In this document: positions 44,370 to 55,356 of the stretch, in pieces
How the letters are laid out: the number at the start of each line of letters is the position of its first letter
Numbering within the stretch: position 1 is the first letter of the stretch
Source of the DNA: Zygnema cylindricum
Taxonomy: Eukaryota; Streptophyta; Zygnematophyceae; Zygnematales; Zygnemataceae
Assembly: GCA_037447655.1 (NCBI GenBank)
Contig: JBBHKE010001093.1
Span: 101,563 to 165,562, forward strand
Length of the DNA stretch: 64,000 nucleotides
Direction of reading: 5' to 3'
The notes under the pieces: model-generated
The model's database searches: none
Told to the model about the DNA's origin: nothing
The model's input: only the letters and a program-made list of their open reading frames with translations
Position numbers and translations under genes: made by a program

Positions 44370-47261
44370 CACCTTACTTCATGTACCCCAATTCTTGTAA
44401 CAAAGACTTGACCCACATCAATTCTTTCACAGCAGAACAAAAGGCCATGTACTCAGCCACCATAGTGGACTGAGCAACCACCTTTTTTTGCTTGCTACTC
44501 CAACCGCAAGCACCTTCCCCCACATACAATACATACCCAGAAGTGCATCTTCTCATAAAAGCATCTCCATAACTGGCATCAATACAAGTAGTGATGTCGA
44601 TTATTATCCCTCCCAAATGAGCCATAATTCCTTTGTTCCCACTAGATATCTCATGACTCTCTTTCTGCCTCTAGTCTCTATTTTTTATGATCATTAGACT
44701 CCTACGAGAACTCCAATTATTTGGCTTTTTACCTAGTACAATTCATAAAGTAGATTAGACTTTCTACAACTTGCTTGTGAGGAATAAACTTCATGAAATG
44801 TCTTTCATCGGGACTCATTTGATCATCTAAGATAATCACTCCTTCTCCTACACTCCCATCACTTATTTTCTTCAAGTCCATGGGAGTGGTACAACTGTTT
44901 ACCTTTTCCATTTGAAATTTCTCAAGCATATTCCCTATAGCCTCTTTCTGAGTAAGTCTGATGATCCTTTTCCCTCTATCTCTTTCCATCTAAATTCCCA
45001 ATATGTATCTTGCCTCCCCTAAATCTTTCATATCAAATCTGCTTCTAAGATCTAAATCTCTTTCCATCTATATTCCCAATATGTATCTTGCCTCCCCTAA
45101 ATCCTTCATATCAAATCTGCTTTTAAGATCTTTCTTTAACTTATTGATATTTTTCATAGACTTACTTAACACCAAAAAATCATCCACATAGATTGCAATG
45201 AAAAAAACACCATTCTAAACTTTAAACATATAAATAGAATGATTAGAGCTTATCCGGATATATCCCAGACTAGTGAGAAACTCATCTAGTTTCTTATTCC
45301 ATTGTCGGGGAGCCTACTTTAGTCCGTATAAGGACTTTATGAGTCTGTAGACTTTGCTCTCCTCTCCTTCCTCTATAAACCCCTCTGGATGCCGCATAAA
45401 GATTTCTTCCTCTAGCTCACCATTGAGGGAGGCGGTCTTAATATCCATCTGGTGTATTTCTATGTCTTTCGCTTCTGCTATACTTAAGAGAATTCTTATT
45501 GATGGGAACCGAACCACCAAAGCAAAAGTCGTCTCAAAATCTATCCCTTCTTTTTGAGTGAACCCCTTTGCTACCAACCGAGCCTTGTATCTCTCAATGG
45601 TATTATCTGGGTTGAGTTTTAGTTTAAACACCCATTTGCACCCAATCGGCTTTCTGTCTAAGGGAAAGTCCACCAGCTCCCAAGTATTTGCTTCTATGAT
45701 AGAGGCCATCTCATCATTTATGGCTCTAACCCATCTACCTTTTTCTGGACTGTTCATTACCTCTGAGTATGAATGAGGTTCATCAGGATGAGATAGCTTA
45801 GTTACCTTGTGAGCTGCCTATTTTTCTTGTAGTCTTTTACAGCTTCTTCGCCCTCCCTCAAAGTTTGACGCTGGAATGGAGGGAAGTCTCGGGTTCCTTC
45901 TTACTGTCTCATCAGTTCCCTTATCCATTGCAACTGGTTCCAACTCCTCCTCCTATGTCTCCTCGGAGTGTATCGAAATGTGAGGAGATTCCGGTATATC
46001 TCCCCTATCTTGGATCTTCCCTATATCTGCAATCAAGTCTTCCCTCAAGCCCATTTCAGGAAGATCCGAGTTTTCCTCACTCTCGGACTCAAAACTAATT
46101 CTTATCTTCTTGGTATATTTGAAGGGATAGAATGACTTCCCTTCATTAATGACAACTAGGTGTTTTGCCAAAATGATAGTTTGCTTTGCTAAGTCAAATT
46201 TTCTATATCCCTTGACATCCTCATCATATCCCACAAAATATCTTGGTTACACTTTAGCATCTAGTTTCTAATTTTTCTAATCAGTATCAAGACTGTAAAC
46301 TTGACTACCAAATACGTTAAAGTGAGGGATATTTGGTTTCCTTTCGACCCATCTCTCATAAGGTGTCATTCCTTTCACGGCTGAGGTAAGGACTTTATTC
46401 ATAATGTAGTTAGCATAGTTCATGGCTTCTTCCCAAAACATTTTTCCAATCTTCTTGTCTGCTAACATACTACATACACTATCTCCTAGAGTCTGATTCA
46501 ACCTCTTAGCTACTCTATTATTTTTTGGGTTATACAATAGAATTTTCTAATGCTAAACTCCCTCATCCCTCAAGTATTCCTCAAACTGATTAGAGGTATA
46601 TTCTCCCCCATTATCACTCCCTATTCTCTTAATGGGGGTTCCGTGCAACTTCTCACTCTAGGCTTTATATTCTTTAAAGTAAGTTGATGTTTTAGACTTT
46701 GTTTTTAGGAAGTAGACTCTCGAGTATCTAAACCATTCATCAGTTATTGGCAACATAAACCTCTTCCCTCCAACCGAAGGTACTTTCGTCAGTCCCCAAA
46801 TATCGGTGTGGACGAGATCTAACACTTTCTCACCACTATATGTGGCAATTTTGGGAAAGGGGAGTCTGTGAGCCTTACCTTGGGAGCAACCACTACAATC
46901 ATCCACCATTTTATTATCCTCAAACTGAATGCCTTCTACTACACTGAGCCTCTTCATTCCCCTTAGCCTATCAAAATTCACATGCCCCAACCGCTTATGC
47001 GAAATCATCAAGTTTGGAACAGCAACATAGTAAGCACTTTTCTTTTCATTACTCACGTTAAGCCTAAACTTTCCTTGGCTACCCTTATCAGCTGTGAATT
47101 AGACTTCATCCCGATACTAGGTTGTAAAGACTCCCTTCCTACTGAAGGTATGAAATTCCTTATCATCCATTACAGAAGTAGAGACAGGTTTTTTACTCAC
47201 CTGAGGAATATAGAGTACATCTGAGAAGGTGAGTATAGAAGTCTTAACCTCCACTAAGACT
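44370..47261 (-). pseudogene. Element E pol (3' segment)
   Basis: Minus-strand remnants from left to right: RNase H (SYGDAFMRRCTSGYVLYVGEGACGWSS; 44374-44625), RT (MLEKFQMEKVNS; VVESLIYFMNCTR; 44729-44989), RT palm start (WELVDFPLDRKPIGCKWVFKLKLNPD...; 45314-45757), linker and integrase C-terminus (45953-46234), integrase (46277-46537, 46658-47056 with [14 protein letters not shown]...CSGCSQGKAH and HTDIWG) and the protease-side segment KTSILTFSDVL near 47220. Many stops and frameshifts. RNase H stops after LQELGYMK and no 3' LTR follows, so the element is truncated. Confidence 0.85.
44981..45136 (-). repeat. 78-bp in-frame tandem duplication in E RT
   Basis: 44981-45058 and 45059-45136 are near-identical 78-bp units (26 codons) covering the RT thumb segment equivalent to FEMKDLGEARYILGI. 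Confidence 0.85.
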
Positions 47262-48090
47262 TGTTGTTCTACAACCACCGGTGCAGGTGGAGGAGCAGCA
47301 GTAGTAGTAGAATTAGACATGATACACTCTCAGAAGCTATCAAGAATCCTACCAAACAGCTATTCTTAAGTGCTCACCAATTCTTATACAAGCATCCAAA
47401 CCTCACAAAACTCTATCAAAAAATAGAGTAGCATAAACACTGATAACTCCCAAAGTTATAGCACAATTGACCCGACAACACTCAAGATATAATACTCAGA
47501 AGTTTCCTAAAAACTGTCTGCAGTTTTACTACTTGGAAGTCTGGATACATAATATGCTATGAGTCCTAAGTCTTATACTTGTGTTGAATTGGCAACACCA
47601 TTGTACTTGAGAGGTACATCAAACCACCAAGCTACCACTAATCTGTCAAGCTACCATTGAGCTATCACTAAGCTACCACTGAGCTATCACTAAGCTAACT
47701 AGAATCGTATCTATCGAAGTTGCTCTATCCTGTACAGAATCACATTAAGAATATTAGACGTTGCGTTGTCCGTACGGACCGTATCAAACATAATCATGGT
47801 TGCCTTCTCCTGTCTGTGTTGAAACTTCGCTGCTGCGCTGCTCTGCTGTATAGCAGCTGCTCTGCTGCTGCGCTGCTCTGCTGTATAGCAGCTGCTCTGT
47901 TGTATAGCAGCTGCTCTGCTGTATAGCAGCTGCGCTGCTGTATAGCAACTGCGCTGCTCTGTTGTATAGCAGCTGCGCTGCTCTGTCTGTAAAGCAGCTG
48001 CGCTGCTCTGTTGTATAGCAGCTGCGCTGCTCTGTCTGTAAAGCAGCTGCGCTGCTCTGAGACTGAAAGCTTTCCAAAAAAAAGACAACA
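47262..48090 (-). repeat. C 3' LTR with internal minisatellite
   Basis: On the minus strand TGTTGTCTTT...GAACAACA, 829 bp. 47825-48060 is a run of CTGCTCTGTTGTATAGCAGC-type units. The gag ATG copy (MSNSTTTAAPPPAPVVVEQ) is intact here (~47318-47320). The same 820 bp recurs at 52359-53151. Confidence 0.92.
47825..48060. repeat. Palindromic GCAGCTGC minisatellite in C LTR
   Basis: Units of ~21-24 bp alternate CTGCTCTG, TTGTATAGCAGCTGC and GCTG. GCAGCTGC is itself palindromic and TATAGCAGC pairs with GCTGC, so hairpins are expected. The unit order differs from the copy at 52920-53151. Long open frames here are repeat artefacts. Confidence 0.85.
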
Positions 48091-48101
48091 CTCCCCTAAA
48101 G
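48091..48101 (-). other. C polypurine tract
   Basis: CTTTAGGGGAG on the minus strand adjoining the 3' LTR. It is shorter than the tract in families A and B. Confidence 0.7.
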
Positions 48102-48250
48102 CTTTAGACTCAGTATCCCAGCGCAGCTGCGGTGATAAACTAGCGCAGCATCGCAGCATCGCAATATAGCAATTAGCAAGTCACCCAGTCCCACTACCTC
48201 ACAGTGGTGGAATTATCGCAGAGTGTCAGTATAGCAGTGCATCAATTCAA

Positions 48251-51200
48251 CTATTCACTTAATCCCACTGCGTCTCTACAATACTTCAGCTTAGGAGCAG
48301 GAAGGGCTTTAGTGAGCATATCAGCAATCATTTTTGCATCTGGCAAATAACATAATTTAATCACTCTAGAGAACACCTTTTCTCTTACAAAGTGTAATTC
48401 TACATCCATGTGCTTGCTTTTGAAGTGATGACTCGGGTTAGAAGCAATGGCAATGGCAGCCTGGTTATCACACCAGATTACCTGTGGACCAACTTGCATG
48501 TATCCTAGTTCTTGTAACATGGATTTTACCCATAAGAGTTCTTTGAGGGCCGAGCTTGCTGCCATATATTCTGACTCCATTGTCGACTGTGCTGTAACCT
48601 TTTGAAGTTTGCTGCTCCAACAACAAGTACCGTTCCCAATTTGTAGAACGAATCCCGTGGTGGATTTCCGGCTTGGCATGTCGCCATAGCTTGCATCACT
48701 CCATGTTTGCAGCTTGACTTCTCCTCCGCCTAGAATGAGTTTGAGATCTTTAGTTCCTGCCAAATATCTTAAGACTCTCTTTGCTGCATCAAGATCAGAT
48801 TTTCTCGGATTTTCTAGACTCCTGCTCAGTACCCCGACTGCTGCAGCAATGTCAGGACGGGTACAGTTCATGAAATATATTAAGCTTCCCACAATCTGTC
48901 TATAAGGTATTATTATCATAGGATCATTCTCCCCTGACTCTAAATACTCGCTAACAATGACACCTGGTTCTGTCTCTTCTCCCTCTAACTTCTGCCTAAA
49001 CTCCATTGGAGTTAAACATCCCTTTGCCCCCCGCATTCCGTACTCATCTAACATGTTTCCAATAGCCTCTTTTTGAGTCAATTTTATAATTTTCTTATTT
49101 CTGTCCCTCTCTACCTGGATACCCAAAATATATTTTGCCTCACCGAGGTCTTTCATCTCGAACCGTGAGTTTAGAGCAGTTTTGATTTTGTTAATTTCAG
49201 CCATTGATTTGCTAATTAATAGTAAATCATCTACATATACTGCTATATACACTATCCCATTTTCACCCTTTAGAACTTAGACAGAGTGATCAGAACTTGT
49301 CCTTTGAAATCCTAGACTAGTCAAGAATTCATCAAGCTTTTTATTTCACTGTCTGGGGGCCTGTTTTAGTCCGTACAAAGATTTTAGCAACTTGCATACT
49401 AAGTGTTCTTTTCCTGGTTCCACATACTTTTCAGGCTGCTGCATGTAAATGGTCTCTTCTAGTTCTCCATGCAAAAAGGCCGTTTTTACATCCATCTGAT
49501 GAATTTCCATATCTTCTATAGCAGCTAGGGACAGTAAAATCCTAACTGTTGGAAATCTTACAACCGCAGAAAAGGTTTCTTCAAAGTCGATTCCTTCCTT
49601 TTGATTGTACCCCTTCGCCACAAGTTTGGCCTTATAGCGTTCAATGGTGTTATCGGGATTTAACTTCACCTTGAATACCCATTTGCTGCCGATCGCTTTT
49701 CGGTCTGGAGGAAGGTCCACGAGCTCCCATGTTTGAGCCTCCATGATCGACCTCATTTTGTCGTTTGCCGCCTCAATCCAGTGATTCCGCTCTGGTGATG
49801 AGAAGGCCTCTTGGATGGTCAAGGGCTCCCCTGAGACTGCCGAGTAGGCAAAGTGAGAGCTTGCTTGCAGGCGACTGCTTGATCTTCTTCCCCCCGGAAA
49901 TTCTGAGGTTGAGATCGTCGGATGCCGCGCATTGTGTTGATTGGGCTGAGTGCGCTGGCTGCGATCCGTGTGTATTGACTGCTCTTGGTCCGCCTTGACC
50001 CGAAGTTGGTTAGGAACTTGGAGAGAGTCTGACTCCGGAGTCATAACCGGAGTTTGTGGAATCTGCGGGACAATTTTCTGCATGGAATCTAAGATGACAT
50101 GCTCCTGTACTTTGTGTTGCTTTTGTTGCTCTGTCATTTGAAATAAATCTATGGAGTCCAGTTCATCCTTAACAATGATGTTTCTAGCGACAACTATTTT
50201 TTGCCTGTCAAACACAAAGACTCTATAACCTTTGGAGTGATCATCATATCCTAACAGAATACCCGGTAATCCCTTCGGTTCCATTTTCCATCTATCTGTA
50301 GACATATCCAATTTAAAGCATTGACTACCAAAGACTTTGAAATGGCTAACATCTGGTTTGCTACCTCTCCAGATCTCGTAAGGAGTTGTTTCTATCGATC
50401 TTGATCCTATCCTATTTTTAATATAAACTGCACAATTTAGAGCCTCAGCCCAGAATTTCGGATCCACATTTTTATCTGCGAGCATAGACCTAGAGCTTTC
50501 CGTGAGAGTTCTATTCAGTCTTTCCGACACCCCATTTTGTTCCGGTGAATATGGAACAGTCAATAGATGACTAATGCCTTCCTCGAGTAAAAATGTTTCA
50601 AATTCTTTCGATGTATATTCACCACCATTGTCTGATCTGAGCTGTAAAATAGATGAATTATGAAGTTTTTCAGCCCATGCTTTATAGTGTTTGAAGTGAC
50701 CAAACACTTCACTCTTCTCCTTCATAAAGTAAACTTTTGTAAAACTGGAGAAATCATCTGTGAAGGTGACCATATATTTCATCCCTCCGGCAGATGGAAC
50801 CTTCGCCGGACCAAAGACATCCGCATGAATTTGTTGTAAAAGTCTCGTTGACCGACGCTCAGACTCCTTAGGAAATGGCAACCTGTGGATTTTGCCTAAA
50901 GCGCAACCATCGCAAGTTTTGACTGGCCCATCTGTGATTGATACACCCTCTATTTTGCCAGCAATGACCATTTTCCTCAAACTATCATAATTTACATGGC
51001 CTAATCTTTTGTGCCACAACTCATCTGAGTGCAAAACACCGGAGTACAAAACATCATTCTCTTTGGTATTAGCCATATCCATGCGATACATCTTGCTACT
51101 ATCTCTAGTACCTGTAACCGCAACCTTGCCATTTTTGCTAACAACTTGTCGACCATTTTTCAAATTAACCTCAAAGCCTTTGCTCTCCACCAACGACGTA

Positions 51201-52417
51201 GAAAACAGATTTTTCTTAAAGTCAGGCACAAATAAGACATTGTGAAGAGTCCTTTCAATTGCTTTTCCTTCCACATCAACTAGTAAGGACACATCACCCA
51301 CTGCACGAGTTTGGACACTCATTCCACAAGCATAATAAATATTTTTCTCCGGCGTTGCTTTCAGATTTTTGAAGATGGCCTTGTTCCAGCACATGTGGGC
51401 TGACGCTCCTGTATCCATTATCCATCCGGGGTCCTTCGCGCCCTCCATTGCAGCCGCCATAGCGAAGAGATCCGTATCGTCCTCCGTAGAAACCATCAAA
51501 GGCTCGTCGTGGAGAGACGAAGAAGCCGAAAATAGTGCATTTCCACGCGGTGTAGTCCCCGTGAAGCCTTTGTAAAACTGGCTTTGTTGCCATCCCGGCC
51601 GGTATAAACCTGTATCGTTAGCTTTTTTAAGCTTAGGACAAAATTTGTATCCATGACCTCTCTCACTACAATAAAAGCATGCATTGTTGGATTATCTATT
51701 TCCACCTTGATTAAAATGTCTGAACTGATTATACTGATTTCTTTGCGGATTAAACTGTCTTTTTCTCTCAAAGTCTGAATTAAAAGCCTCTACTTGCTCA
51801 ACATTGAGAATATTAGATGTAGCTTCCTCTTCTAGTAAAATATTGATGGCTAACTGTAAAGTCCAGCTAGCTTTATCTTTTAGTTTGAGCATTTCAGATG
51901 CTCCTTTCATACTACGAGGGAGACCCCTCATGAGCAATGCCGCCTGTTGAAAAGGAGGAAACACCCCACCTGCACAAGCATGTGCATCTACAAGGATACG
52001 AAATTTGTTAGAATATTCAGCCATTGTACCGCCAGTGTACTTATAGTCCCAAATTTTTCCAGCCAATAGAAGCTCTTCCTGGACATTTGCCTTTTCATAA
52101 TCACTTTTAAGAGATTTCCAGATATCAATTGCCTTTTTCATTTTTATCCGAGACATAGCTAAGTCCGCAGATATACAAAATTTCAGAATAGAACGAGCTT
52201 GCGTATTTTTCTTAGACCATGATGGATCAGATTCATCCAGCGAGCCATCTAATATATTTAAAAGATTGACATTTTCAAAATGTGTTTCCACCATATCCGT
52301 CAAGTAAACATACTTATCCCCGGAAAAGATAGGAATTCTTGATGACAGGCCCATAACCTGTTGTTCTACAACCACCGGTGCAGGTGGAGGAGCAGCAGTA
52401 GTAGTAGAATTAGACGT
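48251..52417 (-). pseudogene. C gag-pol polyprotein, three nonsense codons
   Basis: One frame of ~1,388 residues with no frameshift. The gag start in the 5' LTR is ACG (52415-52417), whereas the 3' LTR copy has ATG. Gag: VMGLSSRIPIFSGDKYVYL and a UBN2-type core, then TAA 51692-51694 just before zinc knuckle [14 protein letters not shown]. Protease: [10 protein letters not shown]. Integrase: [12 protein letters not shown]...[69 protein letters not shown] and [21 protein letters not shown] 49346-49348 replaces the Trp after QAPRQ, and TAA 49277-49279 lies soon after. The rest (49252-48251) is intact: YVDDLLLISK, RNase H SDASYGD, MESEYMA, WCDNQAA, KHMDVELHFVRE, ending KYCRDAVGLSE. Confidence 0.93.
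52346..52358 (-). other. C primer binding site
   Basis: GGTTATGGGCCTG abuts the LTR. Same initiator tRNA-Met anticodon-arm complement with one mismatch. Read as gag codons for V-M-G-L. Confidence 0.8.
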
Positions 52418-53151
52418 GATACACTCTCAAAAGCTATGAAGAATCCTACCAAACAGCTATTCTTAAGTGCTCACCAATTCTTATACAAGCATCCAAACCT
52501 CACAAAACTCTATCAGACAATAGAGTAGCATAAACACTGATAACTCCCAAAGTTATAGCACAATTGACCCGACAACACTCAAGATATAATACTCAGAAGT
52601 TTCCCAAAAATTGTCTGCAGTTTTACTACTTGGAAGTCTGGATACATAATATGCTATGAGTCCTAAGTCTTATACTTGTGTTGAACTGGCAACACCATTG
52701 TACTTGAGAGGTACATCAAACCACCAAGCTACCACTAATCTGTCAAGCTACCATTGAGCTATCACTAAGCTACCACTGAGCTATCACTAAGCTAACTAGA
52801 ATCGTATCTATCGAAGTTGCTCTATCTTGTACAAAATCACATTAAGAATATTAGACGTTGCGTTGTCCGTACGGACCGTATCAAACATAATCATGGTTGC
52901 CTTCTCCTGTCTGTGTTGAAGCTTCGCTGCTGCGCTGCTCTGCTGTATAGCAGCTGCTCTGCTGCTGCGCTGCTCTGCTGCTAGCGCTGCTCTGTTGTAT
53001 AGCAGCTGCTCTGTTGTATAGCAGCTGCTCTGCTGTATAGCAGCTGCGCTGCTGTATAGCAGCTGCGCTGCTCTGTTGTATAGCAGCTGCTCTGCTGTAT
53101 AGCAGCTGCGCTGCTGTATAGCAACTGCGCTGCTCTGTTGTATAGCAGCTG
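52359..53151 (-). repeat. C 5' LTR, outer end truncated
   Basis: Matches 47262-48090 but stops within the minisatellite (52920-53151), where E sequence begins (ACTCTCCCATCCCC). The unique TGTTGTCTTT terminus is missing. Confidence 0.88.
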
Positions 53152-54349
53152 CTACTCTCCCATCCCCATACTCAATCTCTACAGTAGGGATCTAGATAGC
53201 TTTCTAAAGAGGTATCGATCACGACACATATGCATGGATGCACCTGAGTCGATGATACATCATTTTTGTGGAGCCTCCTGAATGGCTCCAAGGGCACACT
53301 ATTGTTTCCGAGGAATCTCCTTCTCCTCCAGGTTCTTGTCAAGAACAAGCTCATTATCCTCCTCAGAGGACTCATCCTCCTCAATCTCTCCTTTCACTTG
53401 TGTGACTACAAGTGCCTTCTTCTTCCTTCCGGAAGGACCCCCTCCGCGGTTCTCTTAGAGCCTCAGCGCAAACAGCTTGGTACTATCTGCTATGAAGTGT
53501 CTCGGCTTATTGCATAAATGACAAAGACCCTTTGGAGGCCTTGGTCCTCCAGTCTGATCCCTATCCCATTTGAATTCCGTCTACGGCTTCTTCGAATCCT
53601 TCCCCCATCGGTTTGTTCCAGTTGCTAGAGCTTGAAAGCTCTTTCCTCCTCTCTTAATCTCAATCGGGTTCTGCTGTATCAGTATCATCCGGACCAATGT
53701 GTTCCACTTCCATGAACTTTTATCCATTTCTTGCACTTGGTACACTATGTTATCATACTCCTCGGGCAATTCCACGATTAGGGTACTGACATTCATCTTT
53801 ATTGTACCTGTCCACCTGGCACTCTGCATCTCCATATACAAACAAGAGAGATCATTGCAGTAGTCTAACATTTTCCCTCCCTTGTAAGTGTAGTTCCCTA
53901 ACCTTTGTTCAACCACTTGGAGCTCTTGAATTGTATCGGCTCTTTAGATCTCCACTAATGTCTCCCGCAACTCCGCGGCCTTAAGAATGTGAAGGTGGGA
54001 GGTTGCCAAGGCTTGGGTGAATCATTTTCCTCCGTCTTTACGGCTGGCGCTCCGAGTGTCGAGGCAATAGGAGGAAGAGGTGTCTCCTTCCGTTTCCCTT
54101 TTTTGGACACACTGCTGTCTCCACTATCTACCACCTCCGTTGGAGCACTCCATCAAACCTTGGTGGAGTTCCTTGAAGTGGATGCTTCACTCGTCCACTG
54201 AAAATACCCCAGTATTGTTTTCACACAAAGCCCATGTTATCATGGCTTCCCAATAAATGAACCCAGATCCGTTGAAGATCGGCACCATAGAAGGTGGGTC
54301 CATAACCTGCAATTTTGTGCCCAGCACCATAGAGGGTGGGCCCATAACG
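53152..54349 (-). pseudogene. Element E gag and protease start
   Basis: Starts at ACG in place of ATG inside the LTR and continues through a duplicated primer site. The gag core is at 53916-53581 (RLGNYTYKGGKMLDYCNDLSCLYMEM; VELPEEYDNIVYQVQEM). Then comes a decayed zinc knuckle (LCHLCNKPRHFIADS, last Cys changed) and the protease motif IDSGASMHMC near 53245. It breaks off at the C insertion. Several stops. Confidence 0.8.
54283..54349 (-). repeat. 42-bp tandem duplication containing the E primer site
   Basis: Two copies offset by exactly 42 bp each contain CACCATAGAGGGTGGGCCCATAAC-like DNA, so E has two primer sites (54337-54349 and 54295-54307). Fourteen codons are added in frame to gag. 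Confidence 0.88.
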
Positions 54350-54807
54350 TGCAACTTCGTGCCCCCCGTTGGACTATTGAATCTAAGAAGCTTCTAGGCT
54401 GTTTTTGATTGACCCACTTTCAACTAGAACCACTACTACCCAAGCAGACAGATAGACTATTTGATTGCACCTCTTTAGAGTTTGGACTCCCTTAAGTCTG
54501 CAGTTAAAAGAATCACAAAAAACGCCCAACCAGGCGATAACTTATGGAGTGGCAAAGATGCAAAAATGTATACAAGCTTATTGGGAGAGAGCCAGCTACC
54601 TCCTCAATCTTCTAAGTCTTAAACCCCTCTCACAACCCCTATCTCCTGGTGTACTAACAAATCAGATGGCTGTACAGCACAAAATGGTAATGTGGTTGGT
54701 GTACTTTCTGTACGCTCTGTGTACGACTCGGCCATTGAGTGGACGCCTGTCTCCTCCGGACTCGCCCTCATGCTCTCCCGGATTCCCGCTTTCTAATGTT
54801 TTCTTGC

Positions 54808-54813
54808 CACGTG
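54808..54813 (-). promoter_or_regulatory. G-box in E LTR
   Basis: CACGTG within CTTGCCACGTGGCGCC, in the same relative U3 place as in families A and B. Confidence 0.5.
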
Positions 54814-55077
54814 GCGCCAGGTCATGTCACGCCCAATAACCGCCAAAGCGACCATTCCGATATCTCGGCGGTGACGCGTGCCGTTGGATCCAAGTTTGCT
54901 TTTAATGTTAGCTGTTGAAAATATATGCCAAATAAATTTGTTTCGTGCGGGTTCACGTTCGCACTGTAATCTAACTTGTTTATATGTTCTTTATCTGTAA
55001 TTGCGTTAATCAAAATGAACTTTTACATATTCATATAGTAATTATACACCATGTACTCTAACGGACTTCTACGACTA

Positions 55078-55137
55078 TCCGGCTGCGGTTGACGGCTACG
55101 CCTCGCTCTGCCGGTCAGAGGTTCGAGTGCTGTCGGA
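55078..55137 (+). other. tRNA-like block in E LTR (antisense)
   Basis: TCCGGC and GTCGGA can pair as an acceptor-like stem 60 nt apart. GAGGTTCGAGTGC is a near-perfect Pol III B-box (GGTTCGANNCC) with a canonical TTCGA T-loop. It is shorter than a tRNA and has no clear anticodon arm. Confidence 0.5.
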
Positions 55138-55356
55138 CTCAACCTTTTTGTTTGAGGTGACTTATGTCACTTTTTTTGACCTGCCTAAAGAGCTAAGACT
55201 GCCATGGCTCCACCACTCTCTCTTCCTGTAGTAACTACAACAAGTATGAGGGCTACAGAGAGAAGGTGGAGGCAGGCTGCCGATGCTTTTTCTTTTGCCG
55301 TGTTTTTCATTCTATTTAGACCTAGAAAATACTCCCTAAGTTTTTTAATTTCAACA

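Larger units (their letters stand above)
47262..53151 (-). mobile_element. Ty1/copia retrotransposon C nested in E
   Basis: 3' LTR 47262-48090 and 5' LTR 52359-~53151 in minus orientation, with PBS and polypurine tract in place. E sequence resumes on both sides (protease coding to the right, the following segment to the left). About 35 bp of E and ~40-80 bp of the outer end of C's 5' LTR are missing at the right junction, so no target duplication survives. It has the best-preserved coding region in the window. Confidence 0.9.
54350..55356 (-). repeat. Element E 5' LTR
   Basis: On the minus strand TGTTGAAATT...GAAGTTGCA, 1007 bp. G-box in GCCACGTGGCGCC (54808-54813). No matching 3' LTR is present in the window. 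Confidence 0.85.

Noticed and set aside
47711-48159. Ser/Ala/Gln-rich open frames in the C LTR
   Set aside because: Translations of the CTG/CAG minisatellite. Three frames are open at once, as expected from the repeat.
55078-55137. Genuine tRNA gene
   Set aside because: It has a B-box and an acceptor-like stem but is only ~60 nt and lacks a proper anticodon arm and a convincing A-box.
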